A stretch of DNA of 64,000 nucleotides. It comes from Sediminicola sp037203765. GTDB lineage: Bacteria; Bacteroidota; Bacteroidia; Flavobacteriales; Flavobacteriaceae. The notes beneath the pieces are model-generated. The model was given only the letters and a program-made list of their open reading frames with translations. It was not told the origin of the DNA and searched no databases. A program made the position numbers and the translations under genes. Below, piece after piece: positions 25,887-35,132 of this stretch. Numbering within the stretch: the first letter of the stretch is position 1; each line of letters begins with the position of its first letter. The stretch covers positions 1-64,000 of the forward strand of contig NZ_JBBCAS010000010.1 of NCBI RefSeq assembly GCF_037203765.1. The letters run 5' to 3'.

Positions 25887-26048
25887 TCACGTAAGAGTTT
25901 GCAAATATAAATATGTTTTTTGTTTACAACCTTATATTTCCTTCTTGTTTTGTTTATTTTTGCCCAACCTAAGGAAATAAATATGGTTTAGTATAGTATG
26001 CTAATAATCTATATTAAACAACGCTTAATCTAAATTAAGACTTTAAAA

Positions 26049-26468
26049 ATGCAAGTGAATACGGTGTGTATAATTGATGATGACCCAATCTTTGTGTATG
26101 GAACTAAGGTACTACTTAATTATAACCGCAGTTTTGGTGATAATATTATAGTGTTTGAAAATGGTAAGGAAGCTTTAAGTAATTTGAGTTCCTTACTTAA
26201 ATCAAATGAAAAATTTCCTGAAGTAATATTTCTTGATCTGAATATGCCTCTAATGGACGGGTGGGAATTTTTAGATGAATTTAGCAAGCTCTCTCTAGGC
26301 AAAAAGACCAAAGTATTTATAGTGAGTTCATCAATTAATCCTAAAGACATTCAGGAATCAAAAAAATATGATCTGGTGGCAAATTTTATTTCCAAACCAT
26401 TAACCGATGAAAGGTTGAAAGAGGTTTTGACTGAGTTTAGTTCTAAGTCGAACTCCAACAAATTATAA
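26049..26468 (+). CDS. Stand-alone response regulator (receiver only)
   Basis: A 139-residue CheY-like receiver: acidic triad in CIIDDDPIF, phosphoacceptor Asp in VIFLDLNMPLMDGWEFLD, Thr/Ser switch in VSSSI, and Lys in ISKPL. There is no output domain, so it must act through a partner, such as phosphotransfer or protein binding. It is a close paralogue of the receiver at 42603, with nearly identical first 30 residues, but it uses more AT-rich codons. It lies just beside tRNA-Leu and starts the signalling block. Confidence 0.9.
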   Translation: MQVNTVCIIDDDPIFVYGTKVLLNYNRSFGDNIIVFENGKEALSNLSSLLKSNEKFPEVIFLDLNMPLMDGWEFLDEFSKLSLGKKTKVFIVSSSINPKDIQESKKYDLVANFISKPLTDERLKEVLTEFSSKSNSNKL

Positions 26469-26850
26469 TTTTACCGGAAAAACAAAAATAGATCTATTTT
26501 AAAAATTCCAAGGCATTTCTCCTAACAGTATGAGATCTACAATGCTAATTTTTTAGCCCAATTGTAGCTTATAGAATACTTCATTTATCCAGGTGCATTG
26601 CTTCATGACACAAGATTGTTTTTTTTGCGCTTAGAAGGGCATTACTTCCTATTTGTTAAAGAAGCATATATTTATAATAAGCTCCTTTAAGTACAATGAA
26701 AAATGTATGCTAGATATCTAATGAAGAACTCCATAAAACATGAGATTTGTTGAAAAATGTAAGCTTTAATTAGCAATAAATTTATGCTTTTAAAGTTATT
26801 TTTCTATCTTCCAATGGACAGTTAACCTAACTTAAAATGAACTCATACCC
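26469..26850. other. Intergenic region, no gene seen
   Basis: A 382-bp AT-rich stretch between the receiver gene and the large kinase. I see no terminator, no TAnnTTTG element at a convincing position and no plausible short coding frame. It presumably contains the kinase promoter. Confidence 0.4.
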
Positions 26851-29800
26851 ATGGATATTGAACAAGAACGAATTAGTGTTGTGGAATCCTACGAAATATT
26901 TAATTCATTGCCAGAAAAGGAGTATGATGAAATCACACAATTAGCTTCGTTCATTTGTGATACCCCTATTTCACTTTTAACTTTTATCAACAAAAAAAAG
27001 CAATTTTTTAAATCGCATCATGGGCTCAACATTTCCGAAACACCCTTGGAATATTCATTTTGTAAACACGTCCATAAACATGTTGATGAACTTTTTGTGG
27101 TGCCAAATGCATTAGAAGATGATCGTTTTAAAGATAATCCGTTCGTAACGAATGATGCTAATATTATTTTTTATGCTGGACATCCAATCACCGATGCTAA
27201 TGGGGTCGTAATAGCAAGTATATGTGTTATTGATCATCAACCAAAAGAGTTAAGTGAAGGTCAGGTTACTGCATTAAAGTCGCTCTCCAATCAGGTATCC
27301 CATTTGTTGGAACTACGAAAAAATAGGATAGACCTCTTAAAAAGCAAGGAGGAAATAACCCTAAAAACAAAACGGCTAGAAAATATTATTGAAAGTACAA
27401 ATGCTGGGACCTATGAATGGAACGTACAGACCAATGAAATTACCTTAAACAAAACCTGGGGAGAATTGATTGGTTTGGATATAAACGAGTCAGGTAACTT
27501 AAGTGTAAAGGAATGGAAAGATCGAATACATCCAGATGATAAAAGGAATTTTAATCATGAATTAAAAAAATACTTCAAAAAAAAGTCTGATCACTTTGAT
27601 CTTGAATATAGAATGAAACACAAGAATGATTCTTGGGTATGGATCCACGACAAAGGGAAAATTGGCAGTTGGACTCCAGAGAAAGAACCATTAATGATGA
27701 TTGGTACCCATGCAGATATTACCCGTCGCAAGCTTATTGAACAAAAATTATCTGCGCTAACAGATAATATCCCTGGAGTTGTGTTCAGTTTCAAACAGGA
27801 CAAGGATGAAGGGTATATACTCAGTTACGCAAGCAAGGGGTATTTGGATATTTGGGGGACGTTAGCAGAAAAGGCTATGAAAGATAACAGCCTTATCTGG
27901 AATTATGTTTTAGATGAAGATGTGCCCCGGGTTAAAGAATCTTTAAAAAGATCTGCAGCAGAAATGTCCAATTGGAAGGTAGATTGGAGAATGCGTCTTG
28001 AGGACGGAACTATTAAATGGCATAGAGGGATAGGAAAGCCTAATGAGTATAAAAAAGGACGTGTTTCGTGGGATGCCATCATCTTGGATATAACCGAAGA
28101 AAAGCTAATTCTGGAATCCTTAAGAGAACGCAACCATTTTATAGAAAAAACCTTAGATAACTTACCTATTGGTATTGCAGTAAATAAGGTAGATAGTGGG
28201 AAAGCTACCATCATGAATAAGAAATTCAGCGAGATTTATGGCTGGCCAGTGGAAGAACTTTCTGACATTGAAGCCTTTTTCGAAAAAATTTATCCGGATA
28301 AAACGATCAGAAAAGAAATAAAAGAACGTATCACCACAGATATTTTAAGTGGAGACATGGACAAAATGGTCTGGGAAGGCATTAAAATAAGAAGAAAGGA
28401 TGGAGAGGAACGAATTATAAATGCAAAAAACATCCCTTTGCCAGATCAAAATTTAATGATTTCCACGGTGATCGATGTGACCGATAATTATTTGAATGAA
28501 GCGGCTATTCTTGAATATAATGAACGATTCAAACTGGCATCAAAAGCTACATCCGATACCTTATGGGATTGGGACATAAAAGCAGATAAGGTTGTAAGAG
28601 GTGAAAATTTTGAAGTGAATTTCGGATATAAAATTGACGAGCTTTATGAAGAATCTAATAAGTTTTGGGAAAAACAATTACATCCCGATGATCATGAAAG
28701 GGCTGTAAATGGACTTCATGAAGCTCTTGAAGGATCGGGGAGCACTTGGATAGAAGAATACCGTTTTAAAAAATCTGATGGAGATTATCTTCAAGTGATG
28801 GATAGGGCCTTTATCGTAAGGGACAGTGTGGGAACCGCTATAAGAATGGTGGGTGCCATGCAAGACATTACCCAACAGAAAAATAGGGAACAACAGTTAA
28901 GGCTTTTCGAGTCGGTCATCGAAAAAACAAATGATACGGTCATTATCACAGAAGCAGAACCTTTCGATGCGCCAAACGGTCCAAAAATAATTTATGTCAA
29001 TGAGGCGTTTACTAGACATACCGGGTATTCTAAGGAAGAGGTAGTCGGTAATACACCAAGAATGCTGCAGGGCCCCAAATCAGATAAAAAGGTTTTAAAG
29101 CAACTGGGTAAAGATTTACGTGCCTGGAAGAAAATTGACGTGGATGTTTTAAACTACACAAAAGATAGGGAGGAATTTTGGGTGAACTTATCCATGGCCC
29201 CTGTAGCAGATGAGAAAGGATGGTTTACACATTGGATCTCTATTCAAAAAGATATTACGGAAACTAAGAATAAGGAACTCTATCAAAATTTGGTTCATGA
29301 AGTCTCTAAGGTGTTTACTTTGGAATTGGATCTTAAAACCTCTCTGGATAGCGTATTACAACTCTTACTAGAATTCGGCCATTTTAACGTGGCGGAAGCT
29401 TGGTTGGTAAATTCAGAGAAGAATAAAATAAATTTAGTTCGCGGTTGTACTTCCGATCTGAAATTTGACCATTGTTATGGTCATAAAGCCAAAATAAACA
29501 GTTTGGACAAAGGGATGGGTCTTGCCGGGTTGACTTGGGAAAAGGAAGAATTACAGTTTTGGCCTAATTTGGCAGAGATTGAGGAATTTAATGGGCAATT
29601 GGAGGCAAAAAGATCAGGACTTGAAACAGCCTTTGGAATCCCTATATTATTTAATGATCAAGTTATTGGAGCTGTTATCCTTTATTTGGATGATGCTCAA
29701 AAAACCATAAGCAATCGACACGCACATTTAACAGAATTTGGTTCCTATTTTGGTTCAGAAATTGCCCGAAAACAATTAGAAGAAGAGCTAAATCAGATAA

Positions 29801-31251
29801 TTAACTTTACGCCGGATTTTATTTGCAGTCTAGATCAAAATGGAGTTTTTAAGCGTATAAATCCAGCATTAAATGCTATAATAAATAAAGGCAGCAAGCC
29901 TAAATCACAACTTAAGTTTATTGATGTCATTCATGAAGATGACAAAGAAAAAGCACTTTCTTCATTGCAAAATCTTATTGACAGTGAAGAATCTATACTG
30001 TTGGAATTACGGTGTGTAGATGTTGAGGGTAATATTGTATGGGTCTCTTGGACTATAACGCCGGCTGTTGAACATGGTATTGCCTATTGTGTGGGTAAGG
30101 ATATTACTTCCTCAAAAGAGGCAATAGAGAAAATGAAAATTTCAAATGAACGGTTTTCAAAGGTAGTGGAGGCTACACAAGATGCTATTTGGGATTGGGA
30201 TGTGATAAACAATAAGGTGTTTTGGGGTAATGGATTCTTCGAACGCTTTGGGCATGACATAGATAGTGATACGATTTCTATAAAAACATGGTCTCTTTTG
30301 GTCCATAAAGATGATCAGGAAAGAGTTTTTAAGATGGCAACAGATTCTTTAAAGGAAGTTGAAGTTGCCAATTATCAAAATAAGTATCGTTTTCAGAAGA
30401 GTGATGGGACCTATGCTTATGTCATAGACCATGCCCGAATTTTGAGGGATGATGAAGGTAGACCTATACGAGTAATAGGCGCTTTACAAGATATAAGCGA
30501 CAGAAAATTATATGAAGATTCTCTAAAAAAATTGAATAGAAAATTAAAAAACAAGGCAAAACAACTTGAAATTTCAAATTCAGAATTAGAGCAGTTTGCC
30601 TATGTAACTTCACACGACCTTCAAGAGCCGTTGAGAATGATCACGAGTTTTCTATCGCTTTTAGAAAGTAAGTACAAAGATTCTATTGATGATAAAGGGA
30701 GAAAATATATCCATTATGCCGTAGATGGTGCCAAAAGAATGCGAGAGATTATTCTGGAACTTTTGGATTATTCTAGGGTGGGTAATTCTTCGGAGAAATT
30801 AGAAACCATTGCTATTCATGCTTTGTTAAACGAAGTGTTACTATTACATAAAAAACAAATTACTGAATCAAAAGCAATAATTACTATTGGAGAAATGCCT
30901 CAAATAGTGAGCTTTAAGTCGCCTTTACGACAAATCTTTCTTAACCTAATTGGTAATGGTTTAAAGTATAAAAAGCCCGGAACTGTACCTGAAATTGTAA
31001 TCACCTGTGAAGAGGAAAAATTATTTTGGAAATTTAGCGTTAAGGATAATGGTATAGGCATTGCTCCAGAATATTTTGAAAAAATATTTATAATTTTTCA
31101 ACGTCTGCATACTCAGAATGAATTTGGAGGAGTGGGCATGGGACTGGCAATCACAAAAAAGATAGTGAATAACCTAGGAGGTAAAATATGGGTTAACAGT
31201 GATGAAGGTCAAGGAAGTACGTTTGTGTTTACCATCAAAAAAAATGAATAG
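26851..31251 (+). CDS. Large hybrid-sensor histidine kinase with 2 GAF and 7 PAS domains
   Basis: A 1466-residue soluble sensor kinase with no transmembrane segment. Approximate domains: GAF 25-160; PAS 180-290, 300-415, 430-545, 560-670, 682-800; GAF 820-970; PAS 983-1085, 1100-1215; coiled coil 1220-1250; HisKA with SHDLQEPLRM (His about 1255); HATPase with N-box LNLIGNGLKYKK, G1 KDNGIGI and G2 GVGMGLAI. The DHp/CA pair is of the phytochrome-like subtype. The fifth PAS has GNTPRMLQGPKSD, like a LOV domain but with Pro in place of the flavin-binding Cys. It probably integrates several cytoplasmic signals and pairs with the nearby receivers. Confidence 0.93.
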   Translation: MDIEQERISVVESYEIFNSLPEKEYDEITQLASFICDTPISLLTFINKKKQFFKSHHGLNISETPLEYSFCKHVHKHVDELFVVPNALEDDRFKDNPFVTNDANIIFYAGHPITDANGVVIASICVIDHQPKELSEGQVTALKSLSNQVSHLLELRKNRIDLLKSKEEITLKTKRLENIIESTNAGTYEWNVQTNEITLNKTWGELIGLDINESGNLSVKEWKDRIHPDDKRNFNHELKKYFKKKSDHFDLEYRMKHKNDSWVWIHDKGKIGSWTPEKEPLMMIGTHADITRRKLIEQKLSALTDNIPGVVFSFKQDKDEGYILSYASKGYLDIWGTLAEKAMKDNSLIWNYVLDEDVPRVKESLKRSAAEMSNWKVDWRMRLEDGTIKWHRGIGKPNEYKKGRVSWDAIILDITEEKLILESLRERNHFIEKTLDNLPIGIAVNKVDSGKATIMNKKFSEIYGWPVEELSDIEAFFEKIYPDKTIRKEIKERITTDILSGDMDKMVWEGIKIRRKDGEERIINAKNIPLPDQNLMISTVIDVTDNYLNEAAILEYNERFKLASKATSDTLWDWDIKADKVVRGENFEVNFGYKIDELYEESNKFWEKQLHPDDHERAVNGLHEALEGSGSTWIEEYRFKKSDGDYLQVMDRAFIVRDSVGTAIRMVGAMQDITQQKNREQQLRLFESVIEKTNDTVIITEAEPFDAPNGPKIIYVNEAFTRHTGYSKEEVVGNTPRMLQGPKSDKKVLKQLGKDLRAWKKIDVDVLNYTKDREEFWVNLSMAPVADEKGWFTHWISIQKDITETKNKELYQNLVHEVSKVFTLELDLKTSLDSVLQLLLEFGHFNVAEAWLVNSEKNKINLVRGCTSDLKFDHCYGHKAKINSLDKGMGLAGLTWEKEELQFWPNLAEIEEFNGQLEAKRSGLETAFGIPILFNDQVIGAVILYLDDAQKTISNRHAHLTEFGSYFGSEIARKQLEEELNQIINFTPDFICSLDQNGVFKRINPALNAIINKGSKPKSQLKFIDVIHEDDKEKALSSLQNLIDSEESILLELRCVDVEGNIVWVSWTITPAVEHGIAYCVGKDITSSKEAIEKMKISNERFSKVVEATQDAIWDWDVINNKVFWGNGFFERFGHDIDSDTISIKTWSLLVHKDDQERVFKMATDSLKEVEVANYQNKYRFQKSDGTYAYVIDHARILRDDEGRPIRVIGALQDISDRKLYEDSLKKLNRKLKNKAKQLEISNSELEQFAYVTSHDLQEPLRMITSFLSLLESKYKDSIDDKGRKYIHYAVDGAKRMREIILELLDYSRVGNSSEKLETIAIHALLNEVLLLHKKQITESKAIITIGEMPQIVSFKSPLRQIFLNLIGNGLKYKKPGTVPEIVITCEEEKLFWKFSVKDNGIGIAPEYFEKIFIIFQRLHTQNEFGGVGMGLAITKKIVNNLGGKIWVNSDEGQGSTFVFTIKKNE

Positions 31252-31377
31252 GCAACTACACTAATCTTAATATATTTTATCAGGTATTATCTACATTAAA
31301 ACCAATTTAAATTATAACACAAAAAAGATAAAGCGTTATTGTGCAGCCAAGCACAAGTTCTTAAAAAACAAAATCGA

Positions 31378-32397
31378 ATGGATAAAGACAAAAGAAAATA
31401 CAATCTCTTGGTCATAGAAGATAACCCGGGAGATTTGGTGCTGGTAGAGGAATACTTGGACGAGCATATCCTAGATCCGAAAATAACGAATGCGGAGAAT
31501 TTTAAGGAAGCCAAAGACATACTTGTTACTCGTAAACAAACTTTCGATGTTATTCTATTGGATCTATCTTTACCGGATAAAAACGGGGAAGAATTGGTTC
31601 GGGAGATGTTGCTTATTAGTGCGGAAATCCCAATAATTATTTTGACAGGTTATACAGATATGCCGTTCAGTGTCCGTTCCATACAATTGGGCATATCGGA
31701 CTATCTTGTAAAAGATATTCTGAGTCCATTGGCCTTGTATCAAAGTATTTTACACAATATTGATCGAAAAAAATTCATAACCGATCTCAAGCAATCCAAA
31801 AAAAGGTACAACGATCTGTTCCAATTAAGTCCTCAACCTATGTGGGTGTATGATACGGAAACCTTAAAGTTTTTAGATGTCAATGAATCTGCAGTGAACG
31901 AATACGGCTACTCTTTAGAGGAATTCTTAGAGATGACTGTTACCGAACTCTTCCCCAAAGAAAAACTTCATATTTTATTGGAACACCTAAAGAAGGTACA
32001 AGGGAGTAAAGATTCTTACAGGAGTTTATTTGGCCAACATCAATTAAAGAATGGAAAAATAATTGACGTCGAAGTTCACAGTAAGCCCCTTATGTTAGAT
32101 GATAAAAAATCACAGGTAGTATTAGCGAATAATGTCACAGAGCGTACGTTGTATATTAAAGCGATTGAAGATCAGAACGAAAAATTACAGGAAATTGCTT
32201 GGATACAATCTCATATTGTAAGGGCCCCATTGGCTAGATTAATGGGTTTGATGAACTTAATAAAGGATGATATTCCAAGTTTTACGGAAGATCAGTCCTT
32301 TTACCTGAATGAAATATTAAATTCCGCCAATGAATTGGACAGTATTATAAAGGAAATTTCATTACAAGCCTCTGAGGTTAAAATTGAAAATGACTAA
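31378..32397 (+). CDS. REC-PAS protein with a kinase-like DHp helix and no ATPase domain
   Basis: A 339-residue cytoplasmic protein. Residues about 8-125 are a receiver (LVIEDNPGDL; D62 in VILLDLSLPDKNG; LTGYTD; LVKDIL). Residues about 140-260 are a PAS domain (LFQLSPQPMWVYDTETLKFL). Residues about 265-339 end in AWIQSHIVRAPLARLMGLM, the H-box helix of a flavobacterial histidine kinase subtype (H279), but the protein stops before any HATPase domain. It could accept phosphate on H279 from a kinase and pass it on, or just dimerise. I start at ATG 31378, just before the receiver. It overlaps or abuts the next receiver gene. Confidence 0.85.
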   Translation: MDKDKRKYNLLVIEDNPGDLVLVEEYLDEHILDPKITNAENFKEAKDILVTRKQTFDVILLDLSLPDKNGEELVREMLLISAEIPIIILTGYTDMPFSVRSIQLGISDYLVKDILSPLALYQSILHNIDRKKFITDLKQSKKRYNDLFQLSPQPMWVYDTETLKFLDVNESAVNEYGYSLEEFLEMTVTELFPKEKLHILLEHLKKVQGSKDSYRSLFGQHQLKNGKIIDVEVHSKPLMLDDKKSQVVLANNVTERTLYIKAIEDQNEKLQEIAWIQSHIVRAPLARLMGLMNLIKDDIPSFTEDQSFYLNEILNSANELDSIIKEISLQASEVKIEND

Positions 32398-32398
32398 T

Positions 32399-32803
32399 AT
32401 GAATTATCGGACTATAATTATTGATGATGATAAGGTTATTTGCATGTTGATCAATAAACTTCTAGATAAATCTAAGCTTTCGAAAGCCATGATCTTTAAC
32501 CAAGCAACAGAAGCTTTGCAGTTACTAATAGATAATGATTCAGAACTAAATCATTACCTAATATTCTTAGATATTAATATGCCGGTAATGAGTGGTTGGG
32601 AATTTTTAGACGCATTGAATGATAAAAGTTTAAAATCAAATATTTATGTTTCAATAATAACGTCGTCAATTAATCAAACAGATAAGGAAAAGGCCGAAGG
32701 TTACGAATATATTTTTGACTTCCTCATTAAACCAGTAAAGCTGGAAGATATTGAGAGTTTTGAACAGTATCATTTTTTGTCACCATTTCATAAAAAGGAT
32801 TAA
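32399..32803 (+). CDS. Stand-alone response regulator
   Basis: A 134-residue receiver with TIIIDDDKVICML, phosphoacceptor in LIFLDINMPVMSGWEFLD, ITSSIN and FLIKPVKL. There is no output domain. The ATG at 32399 aligns with the starts of its paralogues; an ATG at 32390 inside the upstream stop region is possible. It begins 1 bp after the REC-PAS-DHp gene, so the two are co-transcribed and may be phosphorelay partners. Confidence 0.88.
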   Translation: MNYRTIIIDDDKVICMLINKLLDKSKLSKAMIFNQATEALQLLIDNDSELNHYLIFLDINMPVMSGWEFLDALNDKSLKSNIYVSIITSSINQTDKEKAEGYEYIFDFLIKPVKLEDIESFEQYHFLSPFHKKD

Positions 32804-33021
32804 AAAGAAAAGGAATTGCACGGACTATTGTTCTAAATACATGTAAATTGATAAAAATTATCTTTTAGAGTTAATTTTAGTCGCTTTAGAATTAATTTAT
32901 GTTGACTTTTGTGAACTAATTAAATAATTAAAACATTATAGACCAATTATATGGACTAATGCTTTTAGTAAAGTGTGATCGAATAGATCACTTTTAATTT
33001 TACTCAAAATTCCCCCTAATA

Positions 33022-33456
33022 ATGAAGCATTACCATATTATGTTAATAGACGACAATGAAGGGGATCTATTCTTAATGAATGAGGTCTTAGAGCGCATTG
33101 TGGTGGCCGAGTCAACCATTATAAAAGACGGACAAGAGGCATTGGATTTTTTTAATGACAACAGTTGTATTCCAGAATTAGTTTTCTTGGATATTAATTT
33201 GCCAAAGAAGAATGGTTATGAAGTCTTGGAATTCATTAGAAATGAATTGATGTTAAAGAACATTCCCGTTATAGTGTTCAGTACATCTTCCTCAATAGAA
33301 GATGTGATGAAATCTTATAAAGGTGATGCTTCTGTGTTTTTAACTAAACCTGTTAATTTTGATGATTTTGAGCAATTGGTGACCAAAGCTGTTCAGTTTT
33401 GGATCAACTACTCCAAACTATTACAGGAGAATTTCATAGGAGAGCATCAAAGGTAG
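33022..33456 (+). CDS. Rcp1-type stand-alone response regulator
   Basis: A 144-residue receiver of the type found next to bacterial phytochromes and PAS kinases: IMLIDDNEGDLFLMNEVLE, phosphoacceptor in LVFLDINLPKKNGYEVLEFI, STSSS, and FLTKPVNFDDFEQLV followed by a C-terminal helix. It has its own upstream region of 218 bp. Its likely kinase is the large GAF/PAS kinase 2 kb upstream (inference from subtype and position). Confidence 0.9.
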   Translation: MKHYHIMLIDDNEGDLFLMNEVLERIVVAESTIIKDGQEALDFFNDNSCIPELVFLDINLPKKNGYEVLEFIRNELMLKNIPVIVFSTSSSIEDVMKSYKGDASVFLTKPVNFDDFEQLVTKAVQFWINYSKLLQENFIGEHQR

Positions 33457-33948
33457 ATGTTCAAAACAATCATTCAAAGGATCCACTATTCATATTAGGT
33501 TTTTGTTAAAAGACTTGATAAAATGTATCGCAAAATTTTATAATGATATAACCCCAATCATTTCTTCTTTGTAGCCAATTTTTTTTTTAAACAATTGGTG
33601 TAGTAACTAAATATTCTTCTTGAAAGTGAAAATCGTTAAAAGATTGGTAAATCTAATTTCCAATCTTCCAATGAGTCTATACCGTTATTTTAATTATATG
33701 TTTCTATCACAATATTGGTATGAATTCCTTGATTTTAGTTTTGGTTAAGGGTTTTATCATCCGTTAATGAATATTTGAAAACGGAAGTTAATATTTGGTG
33801 AATTATAAGGTCATCATTTCCATATGATTTTATAGCAGGGTTGGGTACATATCAAGTTATATACTTAGATTAGGTTAAATTAATTAAATCTTGAACCCTA
33901 AATTTCAAGCATTGGTATTTACTTAACGATGATTATATTATCATATTC
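33457..33948. other. AT-rich convergent intergenic region with a hairpin
   Basis: A 492-bp region between two convergent receiver genes. An 8-bp inverted repeat AAGATTGG/CCAATCTT with a 12-nt loop at 33640-33667 could be a weak terminator, though no T run follows. No coding frame is convincing. Confidence 0.4.
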
Positions 33949-34338
33949 TTACAAGCTCTTGATAAACTCTTTGGTAATAGGTTTATTCGTAAAAAGTGTG
34001 ATCCCTTCATCAATTTTAGCTTTGTGAATATAGTAATCATTCACAGTACTAGATACTATGCAAAGGGTACAGTATTCATTTATAGCCTTTCCTAGGCCTC
34101 TCAATTTTTCTATAAACTCAAAGCCATCTATTCTTGGCATGTATATGTCCAGAAAAATTAGTTGAGGGAGCTTGTCGTAGTCCTCTTTATGATTTGTTAA
34201 ATATTCAAGGGCAAGGATGGAAGAATCAAATTCTAATACTTCTTTGGCTAAACCATTACTTGTAATTAATTTGGAGGTGATATATATGTCGAATTGGTTA
34301 TCGTCAACCACCATTACCTTATCATATTTTGTGTTCAT
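33949..34338 (-). CDS. Stand-alone response regulator
   Basis: A 129-residue receiver: VMVVDDNQFDIYIT, phosphoacceptor in LIFLDIYMPRIDGFEFIE, VSSTV, and FTNKPITKEFIKSL at the very end. There is no output domain. It lies 38 bp downstream of the LytTR gene in the same direction, so the two are probably one transcript. The LytTR protein lacks a phosphorylatable receiver, so this intact receiver might supply the missing phospho-input (speculative). Confidence 0.88.
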   Translation of the reverse strand: MNTKYDKVMVVDDNQFDIYITSKLITSNGLAKEVLEFDSSILALEYLTNHKEDYDKLPQLIFLDIYMPRIDGFEFIEKLRGLGKAINEYCTLCIVSSTVNDYYIHKAKIDEGITLFTNKPITKEFIKSL

Positions 34339-34376
34339 ATTGATTTGAAATTAATTAAAGAGATTAAGGATGACAT

Positions 34377-35132
34377 TTAAAGTCGAATGAATTTTGCAAA
34401 ACCTTCTTGCCTTCTTTTGGCTACGGGTAGTAGCGCACCATTAGAAAATTCACAGTAAAGCCCATCTTTCTTAGAAATACCTACAATTTGTTTGATGTTG
34501 ACAATATAAGAATGATGTATTCTAAAGAAATAGTTGTGGTCAAGTATATTTTTATATTCTCCTAAATTTTTGCTTGATAGTATTTTCTTATTCCCTAGTA
34601 ATATAAACTCAGTGTACTTGCCATCAGCCTTACAATAAACGATATCCTCTATTTTCACCAATTCAATTTTATCCATGGAAGAAATAGCGAGGTACTCATC
34701 ATTTTGAAATTTTAAATTAATCGTATCGATATCCTTTACTTTTTCATTCTGATAACTGATTTCCATTTCAATTACTTTAATCGCTTTATAAAGAGCAATG
34801 ATGATGTCATTAAAATTCATTGGCTTTAAAAGAAAGTCAACAGCATTCAGTTTAAAAGCATTGTATGCCATAGTCTTATCATCGGATATAAATATAAATT
34901 TGGGAATATTAAAATCCAAGGTATGTAGTAAATCAAATTGTGCTAGGTTATCTGTTGAGGTCGTTAAAAATACTACTTGAGGTTTTCGTTCTTTAATTAT
35001 TGAAATTCCTTCTTTTAGATTAGATCCTCCTTCATCAATAGTCACGATCATTGAGTTTTCTTTTGCAAATTTGCTCAATATTTGAAGTGTTTCTTTTTCC
35101 TGTGATATAATCATCGCGTAGATGGTCTTCAT
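34377..35132 (-). CDS. LytTR-family DNA-binding regulator with degenerate receiver
   Basis: A 251-residue regulator. Residues 1-120 have a receiver fold, but T57 stands where the phosphoacceptor Asp should be (VVFLTTSTDN) and the acidic pair is S10-Q11 (MIISQEKE); the Lys in DFLLKPMNF is kept. Residues about 150-251 are a LytTR DNA-binding domain (EDIVYCKADGKYTEFI, HHSYIVNIKQIVGIS, LLPVAKRRQEGFAKFIRL). LytTR proteins bind direct repeats about two helical turns apart. I start at ATG 35132 (MKTIYAM) where homology begins; the frame is open for another 200 codons upstream but that part is not protein-like. A receiver gene follows. Confidence 0.88.
   Translation of the reverse strand: MKTIYAMIISQEKETLQILSKFAKENSMIVTIDEGGSNLKEGISIIKERKPQVVFLTTSTDNLAQFDLLHTLDFNIPKFIFISDDKTMAYNAFKLNAVDFLLKPMNFNDIIIALYKAIKVIEMEISYQNEKVKDIDTINLKFQNDEYLAISSMDKIELVKIEDIVYCKADGKYTEFILLGNKKILSSKNLGEYKNILDHNYFFRIHHSYIVNIKQIVGISKKDGLYCEFSNGALLPVAKRRQEGFAKFIRL

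Noticed and set aside
28896..29250. A LOV blue-light receptor domain
   Set aside because: The adduct-forming Cys is replaced by Pro in GNTPRMLQG.
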